Of a DNA stretch of 64,000 nucleotides, positions 7,387 to 14,717 are shown piece after piece. Source of the DNA: Proteobacteria bacterium ST_bin14 (lineage in GTDB: Bacteria; Pseudomonadota; Alphaproteobacteria; Sphingomonadales; Sphingomonadaceae); contig MSXR01000006.1 in assembly GCA_002083655.1 (NCBI GenBank), positions 177,483 through 241,482 on the forward strand. Direction: 5' to 3'. Under the pieces are notes generated by a model. That model was not told where the DNA came from. It worked only from the letters and a program-made list of their open reading frames with translations, and searched no databases. Position 1 is the stretch's first letter. Each line of letters opens with the position of its first letter. The position numbers and the translations under genes are program-made.

Positions 7387-7520
7387 TGACTGAGCAACGC
7401 GGCGACGAGTCGCGGCTTGTGAACTCTGCGGCCGCCTCGATGGGGCAGCATGATTTTGTCGGCGATCACATTGAACAGATATCGCGGAAAATCTGGCGGC
7501 ATCGACGGGTGGAGAAGTGA
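7383..7520 (+). CDS. Possible 45-residue ORF between the FkbM gene and the small membrane protein
   Basis: ATG at 7383 overlaps the FkbM stop in the ATGA style of this operon. The frame ends with TGA at 7518-7520, two bases before the next ATG. The product begins MMTEQRGDESRLVNSAA and ends in a basic stretch (KIWRHRRVEK). It is polar, soluble and unrecognised. Positioning supports translation, but the short length and lack of a family mean it may be a remnant. Confidence 0.3.
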   Translation: MMTEQRGDESRLVNSAAASMGQHDFVGDHIEQISRKIWRHRRVEK

Positions 7521-7521
7521 C

Positions 7522-7680
7522 ATGAACATCTTGATCGCAATTGGTTTTGCCCTGCTCGCGCTGTTCCTGCTGGTCGCGCTGGTGAAGCTTGCCTTCGGGC
7601 TGATCGTCCTCGCGCTGGTGCTTGGCACCGGCGTGGCTGCCTATTTCTTCATGGAAAAACTGATCGGGCAGGGGCGATAA
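7522..7680 (+). CDS. Small one- or two-helix membrane protein
   Basis: 52 residues from ATG 7522, with GGAGA at 7511-7515. The product is nearly all hydrophobic (ILIAIGFALLALFLLVALV, a glycine-containing turn, then LIVLALVLGTGVAAYFF) and ends EKLIGQGR. A longer open frame from 7450 exists, but the internal start has the better ribosome-binding site. The TAA overlaps the nuoF ATG by one base. Function unknown; co-translation with nuoF is likely. Confidence 0.6.
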   Translation: MNILIAIGFALLALFLLVALVKLAFGLIVLALVLGTGVAAYFFMEKLIGQGR

Positions 7681-8984
7681 TGCTTGCCGACAAGGACCGC
7701 ATTTTTACCAACGTCTACGGCTTCCAGTCCTGGAAGCTGGAGGCGGCGCTGAAGCGTGGCGATTGGGATAATACTCGCGCGTTGCTGGCGCTGGGGCCGG
7801 ATACCATTATCGACCTGATCAAGGCGAGCGGCCTGCGCGGGCGGGGCGGGGCGGGCTTTCCGACCGGCACCAAATGGAGCTTCATGCCCAAGGAGCCCAA
7901 GCCTGATCGCCCGAACTTCCTCGTCATCAATGCTGATGAGAGCGAGCCGGGTAGCTGCAAGGACCGCGAGATTATCCGCCACGATCCGCACAAGCTGATT
8001 GAGGGCGCGCTGGTGGCCGGCTTCGCGATGCGCGCGCGCGCCGCCTATATTTACATCCGCGGCGAGTATATCCGTGAGGCGGAAACGCTGTTTGCGGCCA
8101 TTGCCGAGGCGTATGATAAGGGGCTGATCGGCAAGAATGCGTGCGGATCGGGCTATGATTTCGACGTGTTCTGCCACCGGGGTGCAGGCGCCTATATCTG
8201 CGGTGAAGAAACCGCGATGCTCGAAAGCCTGGAGGGCAAAAAGGGTCAGCCGCGCCTGAAGCCGCCCTTTCCGGCGGGCGCGGGGCTTTATGGCTGCCCG
8301 ACGACGGTCAACAATGTCGAATCAATTGCGGTCGCGCCGACGATCCTGCGCCGCAGCCCCGAATGGTTCGCCAGCTTCGGACGCGAGAATAACCGCGGTA
8401 CCAAGCTGTTCCAGATCAGCGGCCATGTGAACCGCCCCTGCGTGGTTGAGGAAGCGATGAGCATCAGCTTTCGTGAGCTGATTGAGGTGCATTGCGGCGG
8501 CATTCGCGGCGGGTGGGATAATCTGCTTGCTGTGATCCCCGGCGGGTCATCGGTACCGCTGGTGCCCGCTGCCGAGATTATGGATGCGCCGATGGATTTT
8601 GACGGGCTGAAGGCGCTGGGCAGCGGCCTTGGCACCGCCGCCGTCATCGTGATGGACAAATCGACCGATATCGTCCGCGCGATCAGCCGCCTCAGCTATT
8701 TCTACAAGCACGAAAGCTGCGGCCAGTGCACCCCGTGCCGCGAAGGCACTGGCTGGATGTGGCGCGTGATGGAACGCATGCGCACTGGCGATGCAGACAT
8801 TTCCGAAATCGATACGCTGTATCAGGTGACCAAGCAGGTCGAAGGCCACACCATCTGCGCGTTGGGCGACGCGGCGGCGTGGCCAATCCAAGGTCTGATC
8901 AAGCATTTCCGCCCGGAGATGGAGCGGCGGATTGCGGAGAAGCGCGGCGACGCGGGCGAGCCGATGCTGGAGGCCGCGGAATGA
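7680..8984 (+). CDS. nuoF: NADH-quinone oxidoreductase subunit F
   Basis: The 51-kDa subunit that oxidises NADH: it binds FMN and NADH and carries cluster N3. 434 residues. The Gly-rich nucleotide region is GLRGRGGAGFPTGTKW (about residues 55-70), and the FMN-binding NADESEPGSCKDRE follows. The N3 ligands are C347, C350 and C353 (SCGQCTPCREG) and C393 (HTICALGD). Length is normal. The last ~160 bases occur in diverged form at 9223-9381, after an inserted coiled-coil gene. The TGA overlaps the start of that gene (ATGA). Confidence 0.96.
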   Translation: MLADKDRIFTNVYGFQSWKLEAALKRGDWDNTRALLALGPDTIIDLIKASGLRGRGGAGFPTGTKWSFMPKEPKPDRPNFLVINADESEPGSCKDREIIRHDPHKLIEGALVAGFAMRARAAYIYIRGEYIREAETLFAAIAEAYDKGLIGKNACGSGYDFDVFCHRGAGAYICGEETAMLESLEGKKGQPRLKPPFPAGAGLYGCPTTVNNVESIAVAPTILRRSPEWFASFGRENNRGTKLFQISGHVNRPCVVEEAMSISFRELIEVHCGGIRGGWDNLLAVIPGGSSVPLVPAAEIMDAPMDFDGLKALGSGLGTAAVIVMDKSTDIVRAISRLSYFYKHESCGQCTPCREGTGWMWRVMERMRTGDADISEIDTLYQVTKQVEGHTICALGDAAAWPIQGLIKHFRPEMERRIAEKRGDAGEPMLEAAE

Positions 8985-9211
8985 CCGACGATCGCGCCGA
9001 TCTGATGCTGGAGATTCTGAAAGGCATCCAGAGCGATGTCGCCGCGATCAAGCGCGAACAGGTGTCGCAGGGCATCCGTTTGCTGGCGCTCGAAGATCAT
9101 ATTCGCGGCCTCGTCGGGACGATCTATGGCATTCAGTCTGACATCGCTGATTTGAAGATGCGCGTCGATCGCATCGAAAAGCGCCTCGGCCTGATGGATA
9201 CGGAGCATTGA
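8981..9211 (+). CDS. Small coiled-coil protein after nuoF
   Basis: 76 residues from ATG 8981 (ATGA overlap with nuoF). Heptad-rich throughout: LMLEILKGIQSDVAAIKREQ near the start and DLKMRVDRIEKRLGLMDTEH at the end. It is a clear relative of the 75-residue protein at 5625-5852, with the same length, MLEILK start and R-I-E-x-R-L-x-L-x-D-T end. Its TGA overlaps the ATG of the nuoF-end remnant. The context of two related genes, each near a duplicated nuo 3' end, suggests a shared origin of the inserts. Confidence 0.65.
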   Translation: MTDDRADLMLEILKGIQSDVAAIKREQVSQGIRLLALEDHIRGLVGTIYGIQSDIADLKMRVDRIEKRLGLMDTEH

Positions 9212-9381
9212 TGATGTCCTCGGTGACCAAACAAGTCGAAGGCCACACCATCTGCGCGCTCGGCGATGCGGCGGCGTGGCCGATCCAGGGGCTGGTCAGG
9301 CATTTCCGCCCCGAGATGGAGCGGCGCATTGCCGAAAAGCGCGGTGACGCTGGCGACGCGATGTTGGAGGCGGCAGAATGA
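9211..9381 (+). pseudogene. Second, diverged copy of the nuoF 3' end
   Basis: From about 9223 to the stop at 9381 the sequence matches 8826-8984 of nuoF. 48 of 53 aligned residues are identical and roughly 86% of bases match, with most differences at third codon positions. In-frame ATGs at 9211 and 9214 give a 56-residue open frame (MMSSVTKQVEGHTIC ... LEAAE) coupled to the genes on both sides by ATGA overlaps. It holds only the fourth N3 ligand region and cannot act as NuoF. Mostly synonymous divergence implies that the copy changed while part of a working nuoF, so it is more likely foreign than a local tandem copy. Confidence 0.8.
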
Positions 9382-9989
9382 TTGTGGTTACTTTGGCATC
9401 GCTGTTGTTGGCTGGCGGCGTGGCTGGTCCGATCGATGCATATGATGGCATGTCGCGCGTCGATGCTACTCGCGTTATTGCCGTTTGCGTTATGAAGCGA
9501 GACCGTACCGGTGCCATGGCCGTGGCGCAGACTGATCCTGCTACCCCAAACTTCAAAAAGGCCGCTGCGCGGATCAATCCAGCGCTGGCAACCTGCTTGA
9601 AGGCCCAAGCGACATCGCTGACAATTCGCGTCAACGACATGCGCGGTGTCCTGGCCGAAGGCTTTCTGAGGGAAGACGAAGGTGCGTCGTTGGTACGTGC
9701 CCGTGCGCTATCGCCGACCACGCCAAAGAGGGTCACGTTTGGCAAGAGCGAGGCGTTGAACGACGCAACACTATTTCGATGTGTGGTCGACGCCGCCCCG
9801 GCGCAAGCGGCAACTATGGTGCTGGCCCAGCCCGGTAGTGTCGATGAGGGTGCCGCTTTTCGGGAAATGGCCCCTGCGTTGCAGGCGTGTGTCCCTGAGA
9901 ATGCCGAGGTTCACCTCAAGCCCTTCCAGATAAGATTGCTCGTCGCCGCCTCGCTTTATAGTCGGCTTGTCGCGTTACCCGGAGCCTGA
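9378..9989 (+). CDS. Secreted protein with an internal two-fold repeat, unknown function
   Basis: 203 residues. The N-terminus MIVVTLASLLLAGGVAG looks like a signal peptide. The mature part appears to hold two related units of ~65 residues, each with a pair of cysteines and a similar end: VIAVCVMKRDRTGAM ... ALATCLKAQ ... RGVLAEGF, and LFRCVVDAAPAQAA ... ALQACVPEN ... RLLVAASLY. Proteins with this C-V-x8-A-x-x ... L-x-x-C layout recur as lineage-specific paralogues in sphingomonads without known function. Two disulfides in the periplasm are likely. ATG 9378 overlaps the preceding stop; nuoG starts 3 bases after this gene ends. Confidence 0.65.
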   Translation: MIVVTLASLLLAGGVAGPIDAYDGMSRVDATRVIAVCVMKRDRTGAMAVAQTDPATPNFKKAAARINPALATCLKAQATSLTIRVNDMRGVLAEGFLREDEGASLVRARALSPTTPKRVTFGKSEALNDATLFRCVVDAAPAQAATMVLAQPGSVDEGAAFREMAPALQACVPENAEVHLKPFQIRLLVAASLYSRLVALPGA

Positions 9990-9992
9990 TGA

Positions 9993-12008
9993 ATGCCTAA
10001 ACTCAAAGTCGACGGCATCGAAATCGAAGTCCCCGCTGGTGCCACTGTGCTCCAGGCGTGCGAGCTCGCCGGCAAGGAAATCCCGCGTTTCTGCTATCAC
10101 GAACGCCTCAGCATCGCGGGCAATTGCCGGATGTGCCTGGTTGAGGTGAAGCCCGGCCCGCCCAAACCGCAGGCGAGCTGCGCGCTGCCGGCCGCCGAGA
10201 ATCAGGAAGTGTTCACCAATTCGCCGATGGTCAAGAATGCGCGCGAAGGGGTGATGGAGTTTCTGCTGATCAACCACCCGCTCGATTGCCCGATTTGCGA
10301 TCAGGGCGGCGAGTGCGATTTGCAGGATCAGTCGGTCGCTTATGGCCGCGGATCGAGCCGGTACGACGAGAATAAGCGCGCGGTGACCGAGAAATATATG
10401 GGCCCCATCGTCAAGACGGTGATGACGCGCTGTATCCAGTGCACACGCTGCGTGCGCTTTGCCGAGGAAGTGGCGGGCGTTGAGGAAATCGGCGCGATCG
10501 GGCGCGGTGAGAATATGCAGATCACCAGCTATCTCGAACATGCCGTCACGAGCGAGTTGAGCGGCAATGTGGTTGATCTTTGCCCAGTGGGGGCACTCAC
10601 CTCGAAGCCCTATGCGTTCGAGGCGCGACCCTGGGAGCTGAAAAAGACGCTGACGATCGATGTGATGGACGCGGTTGGCACCAATATCCGCCTCGACAGC
10701 CGGGGGCGGCAAGTGCTGCGCTGCCTGCCGCGGATCAACGAGGACGTGAACGAGGAATGGGCAACCGACAAGACGCGCCACGCGATTGACGGGTTGGTCC
10801 GCAAGCGGCTTGACCGGCCATTCGTGCGCAAGGGCGGTAAGCTGGTTGAGGCGAGTTGGGATGAGGCTTTCGCAGCGATTGCGGCGGTAAAGGCCGGCAG
10901 CAGCGTGGCCGCGATTGCGGGCGACCTGGTCGATTGCGAGACGATGTATGCGGCCAAGGCGCTGATCGCCAAAATGGGCTCAACGATGCTGGAGGGCCGG
11001 CAGACCGGCATGGCCTATGACGCCACATCGCTGGCGGCGGTGAATTTCAACACCAGCATTGCGGGCACCGAACGGGCTGACGTGATCCTGCTGGTCGGCA
11101 CCAATTTGCGCTGGGAAGCGCCGCTTGTGAACACGCGGGTGCGCAAGGCCATCAAGCGCGGCGCGAAGGTGTTCGCGATCGGGCCGGAAACGGACCTGAC
11201 CTATAAGGTGGAGTGGCTGGGCAACGGCCTGTCGGCGCTGGGCAAGCTGCCCGATGCGGCGGCAGAGGCATTCAAAAATGCGCAGCGGCCGATGATCATC
11301 GTTGGTGGTGCGGCGCTGAAATCGGGGCACGGCGCGGCGCTGGCCTTTGCCAAGAAGCACAAATTGGTGCGCACGCTGGAGGATGGCAGCGCGTGGAATG
11401 GCTTTAACGTCGTTCACATGGCGGCGGCCCGGATGGGCGGGCTGATGCTCGGCTATGCTCAACCCGGCGGGATTGCCGATATCGTCGCGGCTAAGCCCAA
11501 GCTGGTGTTTTTCCTTGGCGCGGACGAGGTGGATTTTTGGGACTTCGCCAAGAGCTTCAAGGTGTATATCGGCCACCATGGTGACAAGGGCGCGGCGCAT
11601 GCCGATGTCGTGCTGCCGGGCGCGAGCTATGCTGAGAAATCGGGCACCTGGGTTAACCTGGAGGGGCGTGTGCAGCGCGGTGAGCAGGCAGTATTCGCCC
11701 CCGGCGATGCGCGCGATGACTGGACGATCCTGCGCGCGCTTTCGGCGGTGATGGGCCAGACGCTGCCGTTCGATACGCTCGATCAGTTGCGCGCTGAAAT
11801 GGCGCGCGAGGTGCCTGCGCTCGGCCAATTGGGGCTGGTGACGTTCGACTGGGCACCGCCCAAACTCGACGCCAAGGGCGAGGGCGAGATCACCTATCCC
11901 ATCAAGGATTTCTACCTCACCAACGCCATTTGCCGTGCAAGCCCGACGATGCAACGTTGCTCGGCCGAACTGGTGCACGGCCAAAGCTTTGCGGAGGCGG
12001 CGGAATAA
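9993..12008 (+). CDS. nuoG: NADH-quinone oxidoreductase subunit G
   Basis: The 75-kDa subunit that conducts electrons along the peripheral arm. 671 residues. N-terminal ferredoxin domain with [2Fe-2S] ligands C34, C45, C48 and C63. Then the H-C-C-C set H95, C99, C102 and C108 (HPLDCPICDQGGECD), and a second [4Fe-4S] set C147, C150, C153 and C197. The rest is the molybdopterin-oxidoreductase-like fold, here without a catalytic role. The four extra N7 cysteines found in some bacteria are not evident. Three bases separate it from the preceding inserted gene. Confidence 0.95.
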   Translation: MPKLKVDGIEIEVPAGATVLQACELAGKEIPRFCYHERLSIAGNCRMCLVEVKPGPPKPQASCALPAAENQEVFTNSPMVKNAREGVMEFLLINHPLDCPICDQGGECDLQDQSVAYGRGSSRYDENKRAVTEKYMGPIVKTVMTRCIQCTRCVRFAEEVAGVEEIGAIGRGENMQITSYLEHAVTSELSGNVVDLCPVGALTSKPYAFEARPWELKKTLTIDVMDAVGTNIRLDSRGRQVLRCLPRINEDVNEEWATDKTRHAIDGLVRKRLDRPFVRKGGKLVEASWDEAFAAIAAVKAGSSVAAIAGDLVDCETMYAAKALIAKMGSTMLEGRQTGMAYDATSLAAVNFNTSIAGTERADVILLVGTNLRWEAPLVNTRVRKAIKRGAKVFAIGPETDLTYKVEWLGNGLSALGKLPDAAAEAFKNAQRPMIIVGGAALKSGHGAALAFAKKHKLVRTLEDGSAWNGFNVVHMAAARMGGLMLGYAQPGGIADIVAAKPKLVFFLGADEVDFWDFAKSFKVYIGHHGDKGAAHADVVLPGASYAEKSGTWVNLEGRVQRGEQAVFAPGDARDDWTILRALSAVMGQTLPFDTLDQLRAEMAREVPALGQLGLVTFDWAPPKLDAKGEGEITYPIKDFYLTNAICRASPTMQRCSAELVHGQSFAEAAE

Positions 12009-12010
12009 AG

Positions 12011-12412
12011 ATGGGCCTGATCCACGCAGATATTGAGCTGACAAATGCCAGGCGGGACGACCTTTTGTCGATGACGGTCAACGCCTTGGTTGATAGTGGG
12101 GCGGTGCACCTGTGCATCCCGCAGCATGTCGCGACCCAACTTGAATTGGACGTGCAGGATCGTCGCGAAGTCACCGTCGCCGATGGCCGCACGCAAACCG
12201 TCGATTATGTAGGTCCGATTCGAATCCGATTCGCCAACCGGCAGTGCCTCGTCGGTGCGCTGGTGCTTGGTGATCAGGCGTTGCTTGGCGCGATACCGAT
12301 GGAAGATATGGATTTGGTCATCAGTCCAAGCCGCCAGACTGTTACGGTCAATCCTGCTAACCCCAATATCGCCGCTTCGCTGGCGATGGGCCTTGGGACG
12401 TCACACCAATGA
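12011..12412 (+). CDS. Clan AA (retropepsin-like) aspartic protease family protein
   Basis: 133 residues from ATG 12011, two bases after the nuoG stop. The catalytic-type motif NALVDSGAVHLCIP (D28-S29-G30) and the later ALVLGDQALLGAIPMEDMDL pattern fit single-domain clan AA aspartic proteases, which work as dimers. Ser rather than Thr after the Asp still fits the D-[TS]-G motif. There is no signal peptide. Its TGA overlaps the nuoH ATG by 4 bases. Such small proteins are common in alphaproteobacteria and cyanobacteria; substrates are unknown. Another non-complex-I gene inside the operon. Confidence 0.75.
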   Translation: MGLIHADIELTNARRDDLLSMTVNALVDSGAVHLCIPQHVATQLELDVQDRREVTVADGRTQTVDYVGPIRIRFANRQCLVGALVLGDQALLGAIPMEDMDLVISPSRQTVTVNPANPNIAASLAMGLGTSHQ

Positions 12413-13470
12413 CCTGGTGGTTCACTTATCTCGGCATGCCTTTTGAGGGCGCGTGGTTCCTGGCCACGCTGATCGACATCCTGCTCATCGCGTTGCCGGT
12501 GATGCTCGCGGTCGCGCTGATCATTTATGCCGATCGCAAGATCTGGGCGTCAATGGCGCTGCGGCGTGGGCCCAACGTGGTCGGGCCGTTCGGCATTCTG
12601 CAGTCCTTCGCTGACGGATTGAAGGTGTTTCTTCAGGAAACGATCATCCCGTCGAGCGCGAACAAGGGCCTGTTTCTGCTCGCGCCAATCATCACCTTTA
12701 CGGTCGCGCTAATCGTATGGGCGGTGGTGCCGTTCCAGGCTGATCTGATCCTGTCGAACATCAATGTCGGGTTGCTTTATGTGCTCGCGGCAAGTTCGCT
12801 CGGGGTGTACGGCATCATCCTGGCGGGGTGGTCATCCAACTCGAAATACCCGTTCTTTTCGGCGATTCGCGCAGCGGCGCAGATGGTGAGTTATGAAGTC
12901 GCGATCGGTTTCGTGCTGATTTCGGTGGTGCTGTGGACGGGCAGCTTCAATCTGGCGGCGATTGTTGAGGCGCAGAAGAATGTCTGGGGTTTTGCGCTGC
13001 TGCCGGTCAACGGGTTCGCGTTTAACCCGCTGCTGTTCCCGATGGCGGTGGTGTTCTTCATCTCGTCGCTCGCCGAGACGCAAAGGGCGCCGTTTGATCT
13101 GACCGAGGCGGAGAGCGAGCTTGTCGCGGGCTATCAGACCGAATATTCGAGCATGGCGTTCGCGCTCTACTGGCTGGGCGAATATGCCAATGTGATCCTG
13201 ATGTGCGTGCTGAACGCGACGCTCTTCTGGGGTGGCTATCTGCCGCCGGTTGACTGGGCGCCGCTATACTATGTGCCCGGCATCGTCTGGCTGTTTATCA
13301 AAATGTGCGTGTTCTTCTTCCTGTTCAGCTGGGTGAAGGCGACTGTGCCGCGCTACCGCTATGATCAGCTGATGCGGCTCGGGTGGAAGGTGTTCCTGCC
13401 GCTGTCGCTTATCTGGGTGTTTTTGGTGAGCGGCTATCTGATGCTCGTTCGCGTGGGAGTTCCGGCATGA
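12409..13470 (+). CDS. nuoH: NADH-quinone oxidoreductase subunit H
   Basis: Membrane subunit at the joint of the two arms that forms the quinone tunnel entrance. 353 residues and about eight transmembrane helices. Family landmarks are RRGPNVVGPFGILQ (residues ~55-68), EVAIGF and the acidic loop AETQRAPFDLTEAESELV-type residues (E-T-x-R-x-P-F-D-L-x-E-x-E-x-E-L). ATG 12409 overlaps the aspartic-protease stop, and its own TGA overlaps the nuoI ATG by 4 bases. Confidence 0.96.
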   Translation: MTWWFTYLGMPFEGAWFLATLIDILLIALPVMLAVALIIYADRKIWASMALRRGPNVVGPFGILQSFADGLKVFLQETIIPSSANKGLFLLAPIITFTVALIVWAVVPFQADLILSNINVGLLYVLAASSLGVYGIILAGWSSNSKYPFFSAIRAAAQMVSYEVAIGFVLISVVLWTGSFNLAAIVEAQKNVWGFALLPVNGFAFNPLLFPMAVVFFISSLAETQRAPFDLTEAESELVAGYQTEYSSMAFALYWLGEYANVILMCVLNATLFWGGYLPPVDWAPLYYVPGIVWLFIKMCVFFFLFSWVKATVPRYRYDQLMRLGWKVFLPLSLIWVFLVSGYLMLVRVGVPA

Positions 13471-13952
13471 ATATCGGCCAAACGATCAAGGCCTTCACGC
13501 TGTGGGAGTTCGTTCGTGCCCACGCACTGACCCTGAAGTATTTCTTCAAGGCCAAGGCGACGATCAACTATCCCTACGAAAAGAACCCCATTTCCCCGCG
13601 CTTTCGCGGCGAGCATGCGTTGCGTCGTTACCCCAATGGCGAAGAGCGCTGCATCGCGTGCAAGCTGTGTGAAGCGGTGTGCCCGGCACAGGCAATCACG
13701 ATCGAGGCTGAACCGCGTGATGACGGATCGCGCCGCACGACGCGCTACGACATCGACATGACCAAGTGCATTTACTGCGGCCTCTGCGCAGAGGCGTGTC
13801 CGGTCGATGCGGTGGTGGAAGGGCCGAATTTCGAATTTGCGACCGAAACGCGTGAGGAACTGATCTACGACAAGGCGAAATTGCTCGATAATGGCGACCG
13901 TTGGGAACGCGTAATCGCGGCGAACCTTGCCGCCGATGCCCCGTACCGTTAA
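13467..13952 (+). CDS. nuoI: NADH-quinone oxidoreductase subunit I
   Basis: Ferredoxin-like subunit (TYKY homologue) carrying clusters N6a and N6b. 161 residues from ATG 13467, overlapping the nuoH stop; an upstream extension of the frame lies inside nuoH and is rejected. Two C-x2-C-x2-C-x3-C-P sets are visible: C62, C65, C68, C72 and C101, C104, C107, C111. An N-terminal amphipathic helix contacts the membrane arm. The operon gap to nuoJ that follows is 153 bases. Confidence 0.95.
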   Translation: MNIGQTIKAFTLWEFVRAHALTLKYFFKAKATINYPYEKNPISPRFRGEHALRRYPNGEERCIACKLCEAVCPAQAITIEAEPRDDGSRRTTRYDIDMTKCIYCGLCAEACPVDAVVEGPNFEFATETREELIYDKAKLLDNGDRWERVIAANLAADAPYR

Positions 13953-13989
13953 GCGGCCTGTGACTTCAGGGACCATCATGATTCACCAG

Positions 13990-14105
13990 ACGCCCGTCAT
14001 TCCCACGAACGCGCGAACCCAGCTGATTTGCCGCGATGAACCCGGCAGCAGGGCATTGGCGTTCGCAGCGGCCTCAGTCGATCCGTCGGCTGGGATTGGC
14101 GGGTC
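13990..14105. repeat. Decayed palindromic repeat between nuoI and nuoJ
   Basis: The 153-base gap contains CGTCATTCCCACGAACGCGC at about 13998-14017 followed by GAACCCAGC. This is close to the common CGTCATTCCCGCGAAGGCGGGAA repeat arm, with a weak partner GCTGGGATTGGCGGG near 14089. The two arms no longer pair well. I read it as an old repeat insertion that broke direct nuoI-nuoJ coupling. No gene is supported here despite a short open frame. Confidence 0.45.
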
Positions 14106-14717
14106 ATGATCCAGGTTTTTGCCTTTTATCTGTTCGCCTCAATCGTGCTGATATCGGGCGCGATGACGATTGCGTCGCGTAACCCCGTGCATTCGGTGCT
14201 GTGGCTGATATTCGCCTTTTTCAACGCCGCTGGACTGATGTTGCTGGTGGGGGCAGAGTTTATCGCGATGCTGCTGGTCATCGTCTATGTCGGCGCGGTC
14301 TCTGTGTTGTTCCTGTTCGTCGTGATGATGCTGAACATCGACTTTGCTGAACTTCGGCAGGGATATGTCCGCTATCTTTGGCCGGGTTTCGCGCTGGCCG
14401 TTGCGTTGGCAGCCGAGTTGTTTGTCGCCCTTGGCGCATGGAAATCGGGTGGAATCGCCCTGGGTCGGCGCATTGCGCCGATGACCGGCGATGTGCCCAA
14501 TATCGAAGCCATCGGGAACCTGCTCTACAGCCGCTATCTGTATATTTTTGAAGCTGCTGGGCTGGTGCTGTTGGTCGCGATGATTGGGGCGATTGTCCTC
14601 ACCCACCGCCAGCGCGGCGGGGTGAAACCGCAGAACATCGCGAGCCAGGTCGCGCGCCGTCCGCGGGATGCAACCCGCAACGTAGATGCACCGGTGGGCG
14701 AGGGGGTGAAGCTGTGA
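14106..14717 (+). CDS. nuoJ: NADH-quinone oxidoreductase subunit J
   Basis: Membrane subunit (ND6 homologue) of the proton path near the quinone site. 203 residues, five predicted helices. The family pattern NPVHSVLWLIFAFFNAAGLM and the helix-3 region EFIAMLLVIVYVGAVSVLFLF are evident by their residues Y-V-G-A-V-x-V-L-F-L-F. A short basic C-terminal tail (RRPRDATRN) follows the last helix. Its TGA overlaps the GTG start of nuoK by 4 bases. Confidence 0.95.
   Translation: MIQVFAFYLFASIVLISGAMTIASRNPVHSVLWLIFAFFNAAGLMLLVGAEFIAMLLVIVYVGAVSVLFLFVVMMLNIDFAELRQGYVRYLWPGFALAVALAAELFVALGAWKSGGIALGRRIAPMTGDVPNIEAIGNLLYSRYLYIFEAAGLVLLVAMIGAIVLTHRQRGGVKPQNIASQVARRPRDATRNVDAPVGEGVKL

Noticed and set aside
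8981..9381. att-like target duplication from site-specific integration
   Set aside because: The duplicated segment is too long and too diverged for an attachment core and there is no integrase; homologous joining with a foreign nuoF end explains it better.
13927..14109. 60-residue frame between nuoI and nuoJ
   Set aside because: Low-complexity translation of a decayed repeat with no ribosome-binding site and no family resemblance.
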